A DNA stretch of 64,000 bases, taken from NCBI GenBank assembly GCA_021234535.1, contig CM037832.1, forward strand, positions 6,669,135 to 6,733,134, given 5' to 3'. The position numbers and the translations under genes were made by a program. Shown in pieces: positions 43,601 to 54,031 of the stretch (position 1 is the first letter of the stretch; every line of letters begins with the position of its first letter). The notes beneath the pieces are model-generated. The model saw only the letters and a program-made list of their open reading frames with translations, was not told where the DNA came from and ran no database searches. Origin of the DNA: Stichopus chloronotus (lineage: Eukaryota > Echinodermata > Holothuroidea > Aspidochirotida > Stichopodidae).

Positions 43601-46600
43601 ATACAACCACCATCCATCGTTTGAAGGCCGCATGATGAGTGACTCTGGAGGCATCACCCTGACTAAGAGGTAGATTACAGTAACTGATTGATAATTACGG
43701 AGATATCCGTTACCTTCACTCCCTCGTCTCTCAGTTTCATTGCTTTGTAAAAGTTAGTCTTCCACTTCCTGAGCTCTCCCGATGATGCAGATGAGGATGA
43801 CATACCAGTCTCACCATCTGGTGCTGATTTATCTAAAGACAAAATAAAAAAACTCTGTAAATACTGCTGTAAATACTCAGAAAACAGAAAAGTTTTATCA
43901 GTTCTCTTCCTTTAATAGAACCATGGCCATGATGTGAATGGTTGGTGACACCACCAATGGGGTCAATGGATGTCATTATCACATTGAACAAATGGTGCAT
44001 GGTAGAGTTTAAATTTGGTATTTGATGTTAAATCTATTGTTTTTATGTAATTAGAAATGACAATAAAGCAAGCAGCCAAGGATGCAAGATATCATTTGCA
44101 TAATTGTATCCAGACATTTTTTTTTTTTTGAGGGGAGGGCGATCATTCACATCAACAAACTTCATGTTAATATAATTCTTTATTTTGATACTCACCTGCA
44201 GGTTCAAGGGGCTGAGGTACTGCTGTTCCTGCATGGTAGCGAGCCAACTGCTCCTTAAGATGTCTGATTTCTGCCTGAAGGTGCATTACATTACCCTGTG
44301 TGTCTTCATTCACTACAGCCTGTATACCATAGAGAAATAAATCTGACATTAGAACTTAGACTGCCTTCAGAAATACATAAGGAAAATGGGATCATGCCTT
44401 CATCTTTCTCAGCAGTTACAAAGACTGAAATCAGTACATGTGCAGTAAACCTGCCAAATTGCTATTGGTCATTGGATACATACAGGAACACATCCAGTAA
44501 GTCAGGGTCCATCACCTCTTGCACTTTTGTACCTTTTAGATGATGTAATTTTTCTCTCAAAATGAAAGAGAATTCAGAAAAGACAACCAAAGGGAGGCCC
44601 CCTTAGTGCATCCCTGCATGGTCAAATATGTTTTACACACATCAAGTGGGTTTAAAGTGTTTTATGCCAACTGAGGTATTTATTATGCTCATATTGGACA
44701 TAATTTCAACTTCAAGTGAAGCAAAAAATTCAGGGAAAGAAAGTCAAGAGAGAGAGAGAGAGAGACATTTATTAATGATAAAAAATTTCCAGCCTACAAT
44801 ATTGTCATCAATGAATAATGCAATTTAGTTTCTAAATGTTTGCACTATACATTGACAACTCATGTTGGATTTTAGCCATATAATTTGAGCAATGATGTCG
44901 GTAGGCACCTTGGAAAGACGGGAAGAAACTTTGCAACCTGTTGAATGAATAATTGCTCTCAAATCACAGGACTAGTGACATTAGCAAAATCAAGATATGG
45001 CAAAATCAACAGGTGGCACCATCAAGATTGAAATTAAGAAACAAAATGCTCCAAAAGTAAAAAAAATTCTGCATAGTGTTGTACCTGGAATTTTCCTCCA
45101 ATATTTTTTATGAGCCATGCTGTGCTTGAAAACAGCAGAATTTTGGAGTGGTTTCATTAAAAATCACTGTAGTATAGCACTGTAGATACAGTCTACTGAG
45201 TGGATTCTGTGCGATCTCAAGAATGGCATGCAGATTAAACTTATAATGGTTGTTGTTCGTTGTCTCTGTGAGCTACAGTTCTTCAGATAAAGAGAGAAAA
45301 TATTATGATTACCTTATTCTTGATCATCTTTGCTCTTCTAGCAAAGTTCAGGGTAGAGAGTGTCTCACCAAAGCATCTGTGATTAGAAAGATGATATTAT
45401 TATTATTATTTATACACAATTTCAGTCAACATTTTATGTCATGCAGCCCCACCTGCCCTCCCTCAAAAAACTCATAAAAAATCCTAATCAGGAAGGGAAG
45501 ATAAATGTGAAAGGAGATTGCGGCATGGTAGCGATAACATTGCCACATGCATCATTAATATATGAAATACATCTTGGTATAGTTGTTGGGAGACAGGGTA
45601 CTCTTTTACCATGTCCTGGAGATAAATACGGGAGAAACATATTGTTATTTTAAGACAGTAACTATATCAGGAAAACTGGAAATGGCAAACTTACTTTGCA
45701 CCTGGATGGACATTGGCAATGATAAACGTCTTTGAATTTCCACCGAGAGAATCCTTCAAGAAGAGAAGAAAAACAAAGAATAGATTTGACAAAACAAAAA
45801 TTTGAAATAACTTAAAAGTGAGTCAGATACCTCAAACTTGTTAGAAATGTAGCAAACTGAGACCATTTATTCTTGGGCACTGCTGACATTTTGTCAGTAT
45901 ATGTTGATATTTTGCTTCTTAAGTTCACATTGTCACAGATAACGACACAGCCAGCCTTCAGACCTTCGAGAGTTATTCAAAAATCCTGAGTTGGCCACCT
46001 TAACTAAAGACTGCAGTTCCCAGGGTTACAGTGTGGTGGCTGGAATTGAGGAAAAAGGAATAAGCTTACTATGTGTAAAAATAACAACACATTAAAAGAC
46101 ATCACCTTACCCTTAGAAGAAAGCTCAGCTTAGAGTTCCTATAAGGAACAAATCTTCTCTTTCCATGAGCTATATCGACCAATGCCATGATCACATTGCC
46201 AAGAGTAGACAGAGATTTGTTGATGTTGCCTGCTTCTTTTAATCTGATACCATCTGTCTTGGTGTCTTTCTGTCTCTCAGAGCCTGCCAAGTCCACGAGA
46301 TGCAGCTGACTCACTCTCACATTTGCAACACCGGCTTTCTTTTCCTGGAGATGAAACAAAAACATAGGGGACAGTTAAAGTATGACTTTTCAGAATCCTT
46401 TGTATAGATACTGTATGTTATAATACATCAATTAGCTTTCTCAGCTAAGTGGAGTGGCTTTGATTGCATGGCAAAGACAGAGATGCTTTTGCATTCAGCT
46501 TGTAGTTATATTAACTTTTGTTGTTCATTGTTGAAATAACTTATCAGAGGATTCATTTACCAACCAGTTTTCTCTGCTGGGTTTTATTGATAATATCAAA

Positions 46601-49600
46601 GTGAAGCCTGTGATGTCATAGTTGCATCTTAACAACCATGTTCATGGTTTCATTGCCTCTTTCGTTGCAGTGGTAATCTTGGATTCATTACAGTTGTTAT
46701 TATAATTGAAAGGATTGTAGAGGGTATGATGAAGGAAAGTCTGTTACAACTCAACATGGTTACAAATGCATAATTTTTGCATGGAATGTAACTTCAGGGG
46801 ATGGCATTGGCTACATCAATTATACATAGCTGATCCCCAAAGGTGGTGAATGCCATGTGTCTGTGAAAGCTTTATGGAAACATAAATTTACCTTTGTTTC
46901 TATGGAAACTGTAAAGACGGCATGGCTCCTGGAACTTTCCCTATTCATGGAAGTTGCTGCAACCCTCCTGTTAAGCCACCCAGCTGATAAGACCTGAGAA
47001 AAGAAGATGGGGGAAACTTTGTCTTTGACACAGAATAAAGGAAAAATTGAAAATCCAAGTTAAACTCATAAGCTTACAGTAGCCTTTTATTTTTCATCAA
47101 GAAGAATGAAACTGAAATAACATCATTCTAGAGAAAGAAAAGCATAAAAGCAAAGGTTTTTGTCAAAACGTATTATCTCTTTTTTTTTTGTATCCACAGA
47201 ATACAAAATAAAAGCTGTTTTTATTTTGTATCTATCTCTGCAAAGTGATTTTACTAATTAATTCATTTGAATCACTGCACAGCTACAACGAGTGATGTGT
47301 AACCAAAAGAGTGAAAATAACTTCAAAATGGACATTCATTACTTACTGTACTATGTGAGACAACTGACATTTTAAACCTTGCAGCCAGAAAAACATAGAC
47401 ATTGTAAGGCTGCGTACTACAGTAGAGATTATTGAATTTATTCTGTTGTTACCATAGGTGACTGATTTACCATCTAATTCCACTGTTTGGAGTAACGATG
47501 AAAATTCAAATGAATACATCTTCAGTGACTCATGCATACTTTCAGGAGACTGAATCGCAAGATACCAGCAAAGCTTACAAAGAAAATGGCTTAAAACCAT
47601 TGCAAAATCATTCAGCCTCACCAATAAACTTCAGAAACATAAACTGTAGCTCAATCTCATGAAGAAATGCAGAAGATGAATTACAACAGAGCCATCATTT
47701 GAATATTTGAAACTTTGGGAGAACAAAATCATTCTTGAGCAGCAAATAAGAGAAATTTTCCTATCTGTGAAAAACTTATTTGTTGAAAAGAAGGCTACTT
47801 TCCTGTCCTATTTTGAATGATCTGTCATTCTGTGCCCATAGACATTGGTTTAAAAATATGGTTGTTACTGTAAAACAAACATATTTTCCTTCAAGTTCTT
47901 TTCCACTTGTAAGTTGTGACAATTTCAAATGACATCAAGTGCAATTTAGGGGCAGTAAGTCACTGCAGATTCATCAGATGATTTCAGAATGGCTGACAAG
48001 GTAACTCTTGAGGCAATCTTACACTGTAAGCTTCGTGTGGACTATTCACAGTTTGTTCTATGAGCCCGTCAACAAAGACTCCTTTCTTCATGTTCTCCCT
48101 CAGGTTCAGTCCGGTTGACGCAGCATCCAGAAGGTCAAAGATCTGTTCATTGTATATCTCCAGGAATGAACACCTACAAAGGAACTCAAACTGGTCCCCT
48201 TGCTGCAAGTAAACACACAAGTCTCAGGTGTAAACAAAGACACTTTGTGATGCACACTACGAAGTTTAAAAAAAAAAAACGTGAACTTTAAATTTTATCT
48301 TGTCTTCAACTGTTTTTTGTTTTAACTTTATCAAGATCATTCCAGATCAAAGGTTAATAGCATCATATATTATTTCCTTACTGTGGTGGGAGACTTTTTC
48401 ATGAATGCCAGAGGAAAATAATATTGAGGTGCTACCTATATAAACAAGGGGGGGGGGGGGGAAACTGAACCTTTCACCAAGAAGGTCTATAGAAGTACGC
48501 AACAATTAGTACATTTTCCTTCTAATTACTGGGCTGATTTGAGGTACTACAAGATACAAACAAATTAGTAAACAAAAACTGTAATCAAAGTATAACATTG
48601 AGCAAATCCTCTGCTCTGAAAATACATTACATGAGTAAACAATGTAGGCCAAAATTACTTATGGAAGTGCATAAATTTGTCCAGAATTCCCAGACTGAAC
48701 AAACAATATACAGTATATATATACTGTACATAGAATTAAGTGACTCATACCTTCTCTCTTTCCCTGTTCACCAAACTGAAGAGGTACTCAAAGCTTCGAG
48801 GAATGACCCCACGCAGTTCATGGTGAAAATTATCTCCTTTTTCTGATGGTCCTGTTAAATATCATGATGCCGATCATATGATTTCTAGTTGATGTTTAAA
48901 TTAACACAAATCGTAACATTTGGGACATAGACAAATATTAGCTTACGTTAGTCACAAAAGGAATAACGGTATGATATCAACACAATGTCACATTATGCCA
49001 GGATATTAGCAGGTCCTGCTCCAGATCGTACATTAGAACAAGCAGTTCGACTGTTTGCAGCTTCAAAATGAAATGCACATTGAAAGTGAGGAAGGCTACA
49101 AGATGCTAGTGTACCTGTATCTGTGCAAGTAACAGTAGCCAAGGGAAACACGTGCTATAAAGACGTGATTTTTATATGGTCAGTAAAAGGATACTTTACC
49201 TGTACATACCACACAACCCAGAATGCATGTGTTTGATTTATAACTGCACAAGTAGTATTGTGTTGATAATTATGATCCCCTTATGAATAAGCCTTTGGCA
49301 TAATGCCTTGTACATTCTCAATCAGCCTAGAAAATGTGACTACGCATCTACAGTACTCTACTATACCCGCCACAACAGAAAATATACACCAGCCATGAAT
49401 ACTATCCAAACCCAGAGGAGCAAGTTCAGTTGAATGTTTCCTTTCTTAATATTCAGAAGGTTTTCAAACATTCACTAGAATATTTATAATTGAGAGAAAT
49501 CTTTATATTAAAAGAAAAATGTTCCTTTTTAATTGTTCCTTTAGAATTACTTTCCAAAATATATATCCACATGAATATGGTATCAAAATTAATCACCATA

Positions 49601-51968
49601 AATTTTAGTCTTCAGTTTAACTTGCAAACGTATTCATTTGGATTAATCATCAGCTCTACTACATTGATATGGTGGCTAAGTGATGGTCTTCAAATATTTT
49701 GTTGGACATTTTAGAAAAATCATCAAGCACACATTTACAGATCAGGTATATATTTAACCAGTTTGAAGTTCCGAGGTAAGCATTCAGAGACCACAAAAAC
49801 AGTGTATGAATCTATACAACTGTTGTTAGTTGATATGGTGCATGCAACACTACTATAATTGGTCTAGCATAAAGACTGTACAATATGGAAGACAATCAAG
49901 ACCTTCATTTATATTTCATTTTTATCTCGTTCAGTATCGTAGATTTATCATTGGTTCTCAGAACCATAGCATAGGTTCAGTTCAGCCTGTGATTGAGAAG
50001 TCAACTTACCCAGCATGGTGAAGGTTTTCCCTGACCCAGTCTGGCCACTGAAATGTAAAATAATCATAAAAACTGCAAGCCGATCATACGACAAACACTT
50101 ATGATACAGCAAGTGATAAGTTACTTAGGACAAACATTTTACCACCAACCCCAGTCTCCACCTTGTGCATAGAGAAATGGGCCAGATCTTAAATTTATAA
50201 ATGTTGCAAGATCATACTAATGCACAAGCAGGACAGTCTTTTAAACATACTGTACATAAGTAAGTGACTTGAGTGTACAGGTACATGTACATTTCCAATA
50301 TTCTCAGACATGGGTTCCACATTGTACAATCAAATGTATACTAAAATCACACAAATCAGCCTAGAGCTAGAAAAGGTAATTTGGCAAAGGGACATGACTA
50401 GAATTTAAATTTAATTGATTAAACATGTAAAGTACTGAACTGTATGATAACAAAAATTAACCACAAATCAGTCAACATTTTCAGATATGATCATTGCACT
50501 GTTACAAAGATTTCCTTTTCAACTCCAATGTGAGTAAGGGCACTGTTGTAAACCCCACACAATTAATCGGAATATCTCTTCATTCTATGGCATATCCACT
50601 AGTTCCATCCAACATTTCTATTAGTCCTTAACTCCTTACTGTATCTGCTAAAGGGAGCAGTGCACAAGTGATCTGTTAAATTTTTAGCAGATCCATTGCA
50701 TGTATACTAGACAACAACTAAATATTAAGCCTTACAAAAATAAAAACACCTTGACCTACTATGCAAATATTGTTCCATTGTAACCTTCGACACAGCTTTC
50801 TATTGTTCTCTTGCCAACAGCTGTAAAGACTTCCTCCTACAAAATGGAAAATAACACACAGAGTGGTGCACATCTACAATAAGAAACAGACAATAACTTG
50901 TAAAGCACTGTAATTGATGTGAATTGAACCAAGGAATCAAAGGCTACCTGTGTTGTAATTGATGTGAATTGAACCAAGGAATCAGACACTACCTGTGTTG
51001 TAATTGATCTGAATTGAACCAAGGAATCAAAGGCTACAGTACCTGTGTTGTATCTGGATCAGCAACATGATCAAATGTGAAGACCTTCTTCTCTGCCCTG
51101 AATTTTAATATAACCGTATCTGGCCTCTGCACCTCCAGGCACTGGCCATAGTTCAACAGTCCTTCAGATTCTTCTGGAGGACGCACTCTCAGGAACACTT
51201 TTATAGAGTCCCCTTCACAGCTGTAAATATAGCAATTACAGTACATCTTTATACTAATTTGTTACTGCTGAAAGAGATTGTGCACATGACCTTCTACAAG
51301 TAGCTGATCGAGTTTTCTGGAGAGCAAACTGCACAGCACTTGCTGCACACAATTCAAACATAATGCAACATGATTAATGTTATACTGTACATGCTTAACA
51401 TACACACCAATGAATAAATAGTGTTGGCTGAAAGAATACTGTACTCAGCTTTCTCTTAATTGCCACCAAAGGCCGAGAAAAGCAATTTCATTATGCAGAA
51501 CATACACTTTGCAAAGTTCATGAAAGAAAATTAGAATGTACTGTACTATAAATGCTGCCTACACTAAAAGATATTTATTTTTAAGTAGTTTTCTGTATGA
51601 TCACATCATGTGAATGAAAACGTTAGTACTGTATCTGACGACTGCACAAAAACAGGAACACACACTGTATGTATCTCAATATGCAGAACTTAAAAGATGA
51701 TTTGACTTGCTAAGACCAAGTGAACGTTACCATTGGGCAAATCACAGCACAAGTTTGACTGCATTTATTCTATAAAAATACTGATATTATGGTTACGGCA
51801 ATGTAGTTTGCAACAAAATACTTTCAAAGACAGAAACAACATCACAGATTTACAGTATGGCAAAATTCATAAGCAAAAGGTTACACATAGACTAGCGCAG
51901 GAGCACTAACAGCACAAAATTTAATGTTAATACATTATCGCCAACATTTACCTTGTTTCTGCATCCAT
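22517..51968 (-). CDS. KIF15: Kinesin-12 motor protein KIF15, complete (33 coding exons)
   Basis: Plus-end-directed mitotic kinesin that helps keep spindles bipolar alongside kinesin-5. Exons in transcript order (high-low): 51968-51952, 51220-51043, 50836-50760, 50047-50010, 48851-48751, 48202-48023, 46993-46892, 46344-46111, 45753-45695, 45376-45313, 44319-44196, 43832-43714, 42923-42774, 42561-42354, 41746-41631, 40918-40739, 40385-40158, 39512-39405, 38566-38461, 38084-37876, 36984-36868, 35541-35389, 34246-34160, 33750-33544, 32619-32473, 31587-31460, 30252-30147, 28935-28826, 27943-27830, 27385-27314, 26199-26106, 24844-24713, 22657-22517. Phases agree throughout, totalling 4,206 nt or 1,401 residues (human about 1,388). 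N-terminal motor, long coiled coil, and the LVGHQN..QKIQY tail motif together identify KIF15 rather than another kinesin. Confidence 0.94.
24713..24844 (-). CDS. KIF15: KIF15 exon 32: conserved C-terminal leucine-zipper region
   Basis: Acceptor CACTCACAG. The exon encodes 44 residues including [17 protein letters not shown] and [12 protein letters not shown], nearly matching the vertebrate KIF15 tail. I end it at GAG|GTAGAG so that it joins exon 33 in phase 0. If that donor is not used, the frame continues 13 more residues ([13 protein letters not shown]) to a TAA at 24671-24673, giving an alternative short C terminus. Confidence 0.85.
25463..25809. mobile_element. MITE family A, intact copy (TTAA-flanked)
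   Basis: Terminal inverted repeats AGGGAAATAGGGCGTTT and its complement, both ends abutting TTAA. About 347 bp, no coding capacity, in the KIF15 intron between exons 31 and 32. TTAA target duplication is characteristic of piggyBac-type transposases, so a non-autonomous piggyBac-like element is a reasonable inference. The copies near 30.9, 47.6 and 57.5 kb belong to the same family. Confidence 0.8.
26106..44319 (-). CDS. KIF15: KIF15 exons 11-31: neck and coiled-coil stalk
   Basis: Exon 11 starts [11 protein letters not shown], the kinesin-12 neck signature. Exon 14 carries the conserved [18 protein letters not shown]. Exon 17 carries [15 protein letters not shown], the counterpart of a conserved human ITTP..AYQLHSR segment. 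The remaining exons encode heptad-rich, Glu/Lys/Gln/Leu-rich coiled coil through [17 protein letters not shown] (exon 31), which aligns with human LRSKLEEMYEERERTSQ. The donors of exons 14, 25 and 26 (GTTTGT, GTCAGA, GTCATA) are weak, but the frames on both sides require them. Confidence 0.9.
28406..28815. repeat. GATGAT/GGTGATGATAC-rich simple repeat tract
   Basis: Imperfect ATG, GAT and GGTAATGATAAGGATCATGATA motifs over about 400 bp, ending directly beside the donor of KIF15 exon 28. The Met/Asp-rich open frames on the plus strand and the His-rich frame on the minus strand come from the repeat. Confidence 0.75.
29341..29506 (-). repeat. Dispersed repeat, copy 2
   Basis: Reverse-complement partner of 20623-20775, lying in the KIF15 intron between exons 27 and 28. 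About 75-80% of bases match by eye. Confidence 0.65.
30938..31283. mobile_element. MITE family A, diverged copy
   Basis: Ends AAAAGGGAATACTGCATTC and AAATGCATTATTTCCCTTTAA. The internal order (AACATGGTATACAAAG, ATGTCCTCAAACATTATGCAT, AGAAGATGCAT) follows the intact copy at 25463. In a KIF15 intron between exons 26 and 27. Confidence 0.65.
31843..32081. mobile_element. Foldback (terminal inverted repeat) element
   Basis: The left arm TGGTGGCTCAATTAGGACATG, continuing to CTGAAAAGT, is mirrored on the right by CTTTTCAG, then CATGTCCCTATTGAGCCACTG. The interior has alternating AAGTCAAA/TTTGACTT palindromes. GACAAG occurs just outside both ends (31837-31842 and 32082-32087), a possible target duplication. 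In the KIF15 intron between exons 25 and 26. Confidence 0.7.
32850..33210. mobile_element. hAT-like non-autonomous element, degraded
   Basis: The right end read on the minus strand is CAGGGTTCGTGCGAAGCCTT, followed by GGAAGTGCTTGAA. The left end CAGGCGGGATTCATACACTT is followed by ATCAAGCACTTCTCAAGG. CAGGGTTCG-type termini with CAAGCACTT...CAAGGACTT interiors are a widespread animal repeat class I associate with hAT-like MITEs. No target duplication is clear. Confidence 0.55.
35128..35370. repeat. Tandem repeat, about 62 bp, four copies
   Basis: Copies start at CAGTGTGGACAT (35128), CAGTATGGACAC (35192), CAGTGTAGACAT (35253) and CAGTATTGACAC (35315). Each is followed by GGACCC or ACCCC and then by a TTTGCTCCAAGAAGA-like segment. 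The array ends about 20 bases from the donor side of KIF15 exon 22. Confidence 0.75.
35832..36400. mobile_element. Large palindromic element, arms about 280 bp
   Basis: The left end AAAGGAGGATAGAGAGTTGT is repeated in reverse complement at 36379-36399. The two halves stay collinear inward (AACTTTCTTCACTTTCTCCAAAT, AGAAGCATAC, TTCATGAGTATGT.TTTTATGC, AATGTTTA) to a centre near 36115-36130. No coding content. In the KIF15 intron between exons 21 and 22. Confidence 0.85.
39705..39790. repeat. A-rich palindrome with AATTTAAATTG arms
   Basis: AATTTAAATTG, a run of A, then CAATTTAAATTG forms a near-perfect hairpin, flanked by more TTGATTTAAA motifs. KIF15 intron between exons 17 and 18. Confidence 0.6.
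44748..44766. repeat. (GA)n microsatellite
   Basis: Uninterrupted GA dinucleotides in the KIF15 intron between exons 10 and 11. Confidence 0.8.
45313..51968 (-). CDS. KIF15: KIF15 exons 1-10: kinesin motor domain
   Basis: Residues 1-350. The P-loop GQTGSGKT is at 92-99 (exon 4). Switch I NRESSRSH is at 214-221 (exon 7). Switch II DLAGSE is at 249-254 (exon 8), followed by [16 protein letters not shown]. The neck-proximal [12 protein letters not shown] closes exon 10. The nucleotide-binding residues are intact. The start ATG at 51968 has A at -3 and G at +4. It is followed by only five codons before a GTAAAT donor; AG|C restores Ser at the junction with [15 protein letters not shown]. Confidence 0.95.
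47545..47894. mobile_element. MITE family A, degraded copy
   Basis: Between KIF15 exons 6 and 7. The right half matches the 25463 copy closely (GAGCAGCAAATAAGAG, TTGAAAAGAAGGCTACT, TATTTTGAATGATC, TTTAAAAATATGG). The left terminus is eroded beyond recognition, so the left boundary is approximate. Confidence 0.6.
50909..51046. repeat. 45-bp tandem repeat that includes the KIF15 exon-2 donor
   Basis: TTGATGTGAATTGAACCAAG and its flanks recur three times at 45-bp spacing. On the minus strand each unit ends with CAACACAG|GTA, the same as the real end of KIF15 exon 2 at 51043. Two further donor copies therefore lie at 50993 and 50948, inside intron 2. Confidence 0.8.
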
Positions 51969-52599
51969 ACTTCTGAGTGAATCTATAGTCGCAATGGAGA
52001 AAGAATAGAAAGAGTTTCCCCTACATAAATTTGCATAAATTCAGCAGTGATGTCATCAATGTGCAGATTGTTACAGTACTTCAGTTAATTGATAATTGAA
52101 ACTATACTGATTTGCATGAAAGCATGAGTTTTCAACAAGAATAAAAATATTTTAACTACATTGCTTGTCACCCATGGAAATAGTCCAGGGTGCATACTTT
52201 CTGAGTCAAGCCCTACATTAAAAGTTACACTTACAATGGTTCGGGTTTTGCATATTGACAATTGGTCATTTCACCATACCATGATGCTATTTTGTAAGTA
52301 GCACGGTAAAAATGACAAAATGGTCACAGCGTTCATCTTCAAGCATCCTAATTGGTCTTTCCATTGGGTACTTGACCAACTATGGATTTTGGGTCCCAAG
52401 GCATGACACTCGACGGGGCATGGAGTTTAAGGACATACAGTAATAGACTTAAACTTTCCAATTGTTCCAGTCAATCCAGTGTCTTGACTTGCATATTATG
52501 CTTGTGCCAAGTGGTATAGAAAGGAAGTAGGGTCTTCAGAGGAGATGTTTGGAAAATTACTGGAATGCATCCTGGTTCATATATATGAAAGCCAGACTG

Positions 52600-52760
52600 G
52601 AAAGTTTGCCTTGCACGCGCAAGTTCTGGCCCGTGCAGCGTCCTCCTTGAATTCGGCATCTGGCCGCGCAAGAGCCTACTACCCGCTTGATCTGGCTGCG
52701 CACGCGGGAGAAAGTAGTCGCGGCCGCGCGTCGGGCCGGCCGCTGTTGAAAGTACCGTCT
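52600..52760. promoter_or_regulatory. CpG-rich patch upstream of KIF15
   Basis: A sharp GC- and CpG-dense island (CGCGGCCGCGCG, GGGCCGGCCGC) about 630-790 bp upstream of the KIF15 ATG, in otherwise AT-rich DNA. It opens long frames on both strands (minus 52471-52965, plus 52545-52799), neither with a recognised domain. It could be a promoter-associated island or a fragment of a GC-rich mobile element. Confidence 0.4.
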
Positions 52761-53264
52761 CGAAATCCTTTGAATTCATTCGTAGCCTATTCGATTTGAG
52801 TGGTATTGGGTTACATGCATATGCATGAACCCACCAAAACTGTGTACGGTAAAGGTACTGCTCCTTCAGCAGCTTTGGATCCTTGTCCAGTTCAACCGCG
52901 CATATTTCTGTGAAACTGAGCTTCCGTCGCGCAAGAGCTAAAAATCTGTAGTCACTTGCCAGCACGGAATGAAAACTTTCTAGTCTGGTATGAAAGTATA
53001 GGCAGCTACTGTAGCTTCAGGGATCCAGAAACAAAAATGTAAGATCGTCAATGGGGACAAATAAAATTGGCGAGGTGTCTATGAACATGAATTAGTGAAA
53101 ATGCCAGTCTGGAAAACATATTTGTTACGCTGAGGATCTTCAACATGACACTTTAGAAGTTGCTCCAATTTCCTGGCATATTTCATTAAGATTAAGAGAG
53201 AATTCAACGTACCATGGCATAGGCTATAAATTTATATTCTAGGCTAGTACACAAAACTAGTTAC

Positions 53265-53490
53265 AATATGTCAATTTAGGTGCATAAAAGTACTGTACTT
53301 CTAACAACAGAAGTTGGGCTCACATTGTGCTTAATTTTAAATTGAGAAGAGACAGCACAGAAAATCTTTTCATGTGAAGTACTGCTTGTACTAAAACCCC
53401 ATCTAAATGACTGTTTTGGATTTTCACCAACTGAATAATCCATATAGGTGCATCATTCTAGGTGCATGAATGAACTATGCTTCACAGCAA
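53265..53490 (+). repeat. Dispersed repeat, copy 1 (partner at 61.2 kb)
   Basis: ACAGCACAGAAAATCTTTT, ACTGCTTGTACTAAAACCCC, TTTGGATTTTCACCAACT and ATCATTCTAGGTGCA occur in the same order and orientation here and at 61228-61450. No terminal repeats visible. Confidence 0.75.
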
Positions 53491-53629
53491 TGACAACAAC
53501 ATATGCCATGGTCATCACTGAGCAGTCTTTACTATTAGTTAGGCTAGTATTGTAGTACTAGTAGTGCTACAGTACTTGCCTAAGTAAGCATAAGTTTAAT
53601 GTTTAGACGATATTACATCCTTCCTTAAT

Positions 53630-53735
53630 CAAGCTAGGCCTAAACTTCAAGTTATGCCCTAGGCTAACGTTAGGCCTACAGGCTACACTAAGTAACCGGC
53701 TAGAGTAACGTTAGGCTAGGCTAAGTACAGTTGTA
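53630..53735. repeat. TAGGCCTA / AACGTTAG-rich tract
   Basis: Repeated short motifs (GCTAGGCCTAA, CTAACGTTAGGCCTA, AACGTTAGGCTAGGCT). Such tracts are frequent in some marine deuterostome genomes, one reason for the organism guess. Confidence 0.5.
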
Positions 53736-53896
53736 ATGACTTTTGAATTGAGTTAGACCTATGGGCCTACAACAACTTACAATACAAGTAGTAATGCAAG
53801 CAGTACAACAGTCAGTACCCAGAGAATTTGAAAGGCTTCACTCGGGTCTCAACTGTCTTATTAAAATTGGATAAGCTCTACGAGAAAAACTCATAC

Positions 53897-53990
53897 CTGA
53901 TATGCTCACTTTATTAGTCTTAGGTATGCTCTGAATTTCATTGAAATCCTCATTATACGAGAACAAGTAGCTTCATAAATTTATTTGCTA
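53897..53990 (-). other. Candidate 5' untranslated exon of KIF15
   Basis: On the minus strand, ...AGCATATCAG|GTATGAG gives a good donor at 53897. The ATG exon has a pyrimidine tract and TAG acceptor at 51983-51984, 14 bases before the start codon, as if an upstream exon joins there. The candidate exon contains a short out-of-frame uORF (ATGAGG..., ending TGA). The frame shared with KIF15 is open back through the exon but has no ATG. The 5' boundary given is a guess. Confidence 0.35.
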
Positions 53991-54015
53991 GGAATCACGG
54001 ACAACGTCAGTTGTT

Positions 54016-54031
54016 TTCAAATAAAGGCGCC
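54016..54031 (-). promoter_or_regulatory. CDE/CHR-like cell-cycle promoter module
   Basis: Minus strand: GGCGCC, exactly four bases (TTTA), then TTTGAA. A GC-rich CDE-type site four bases before a CHR (TTTGAA) is the arrangement bound by DREAM/MuvB complexes at G2/M genes in animals. Orientation and position suit a KIF15 start site near 53.9-54.0 kb. Function is inferred. Confidence 0.4.
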
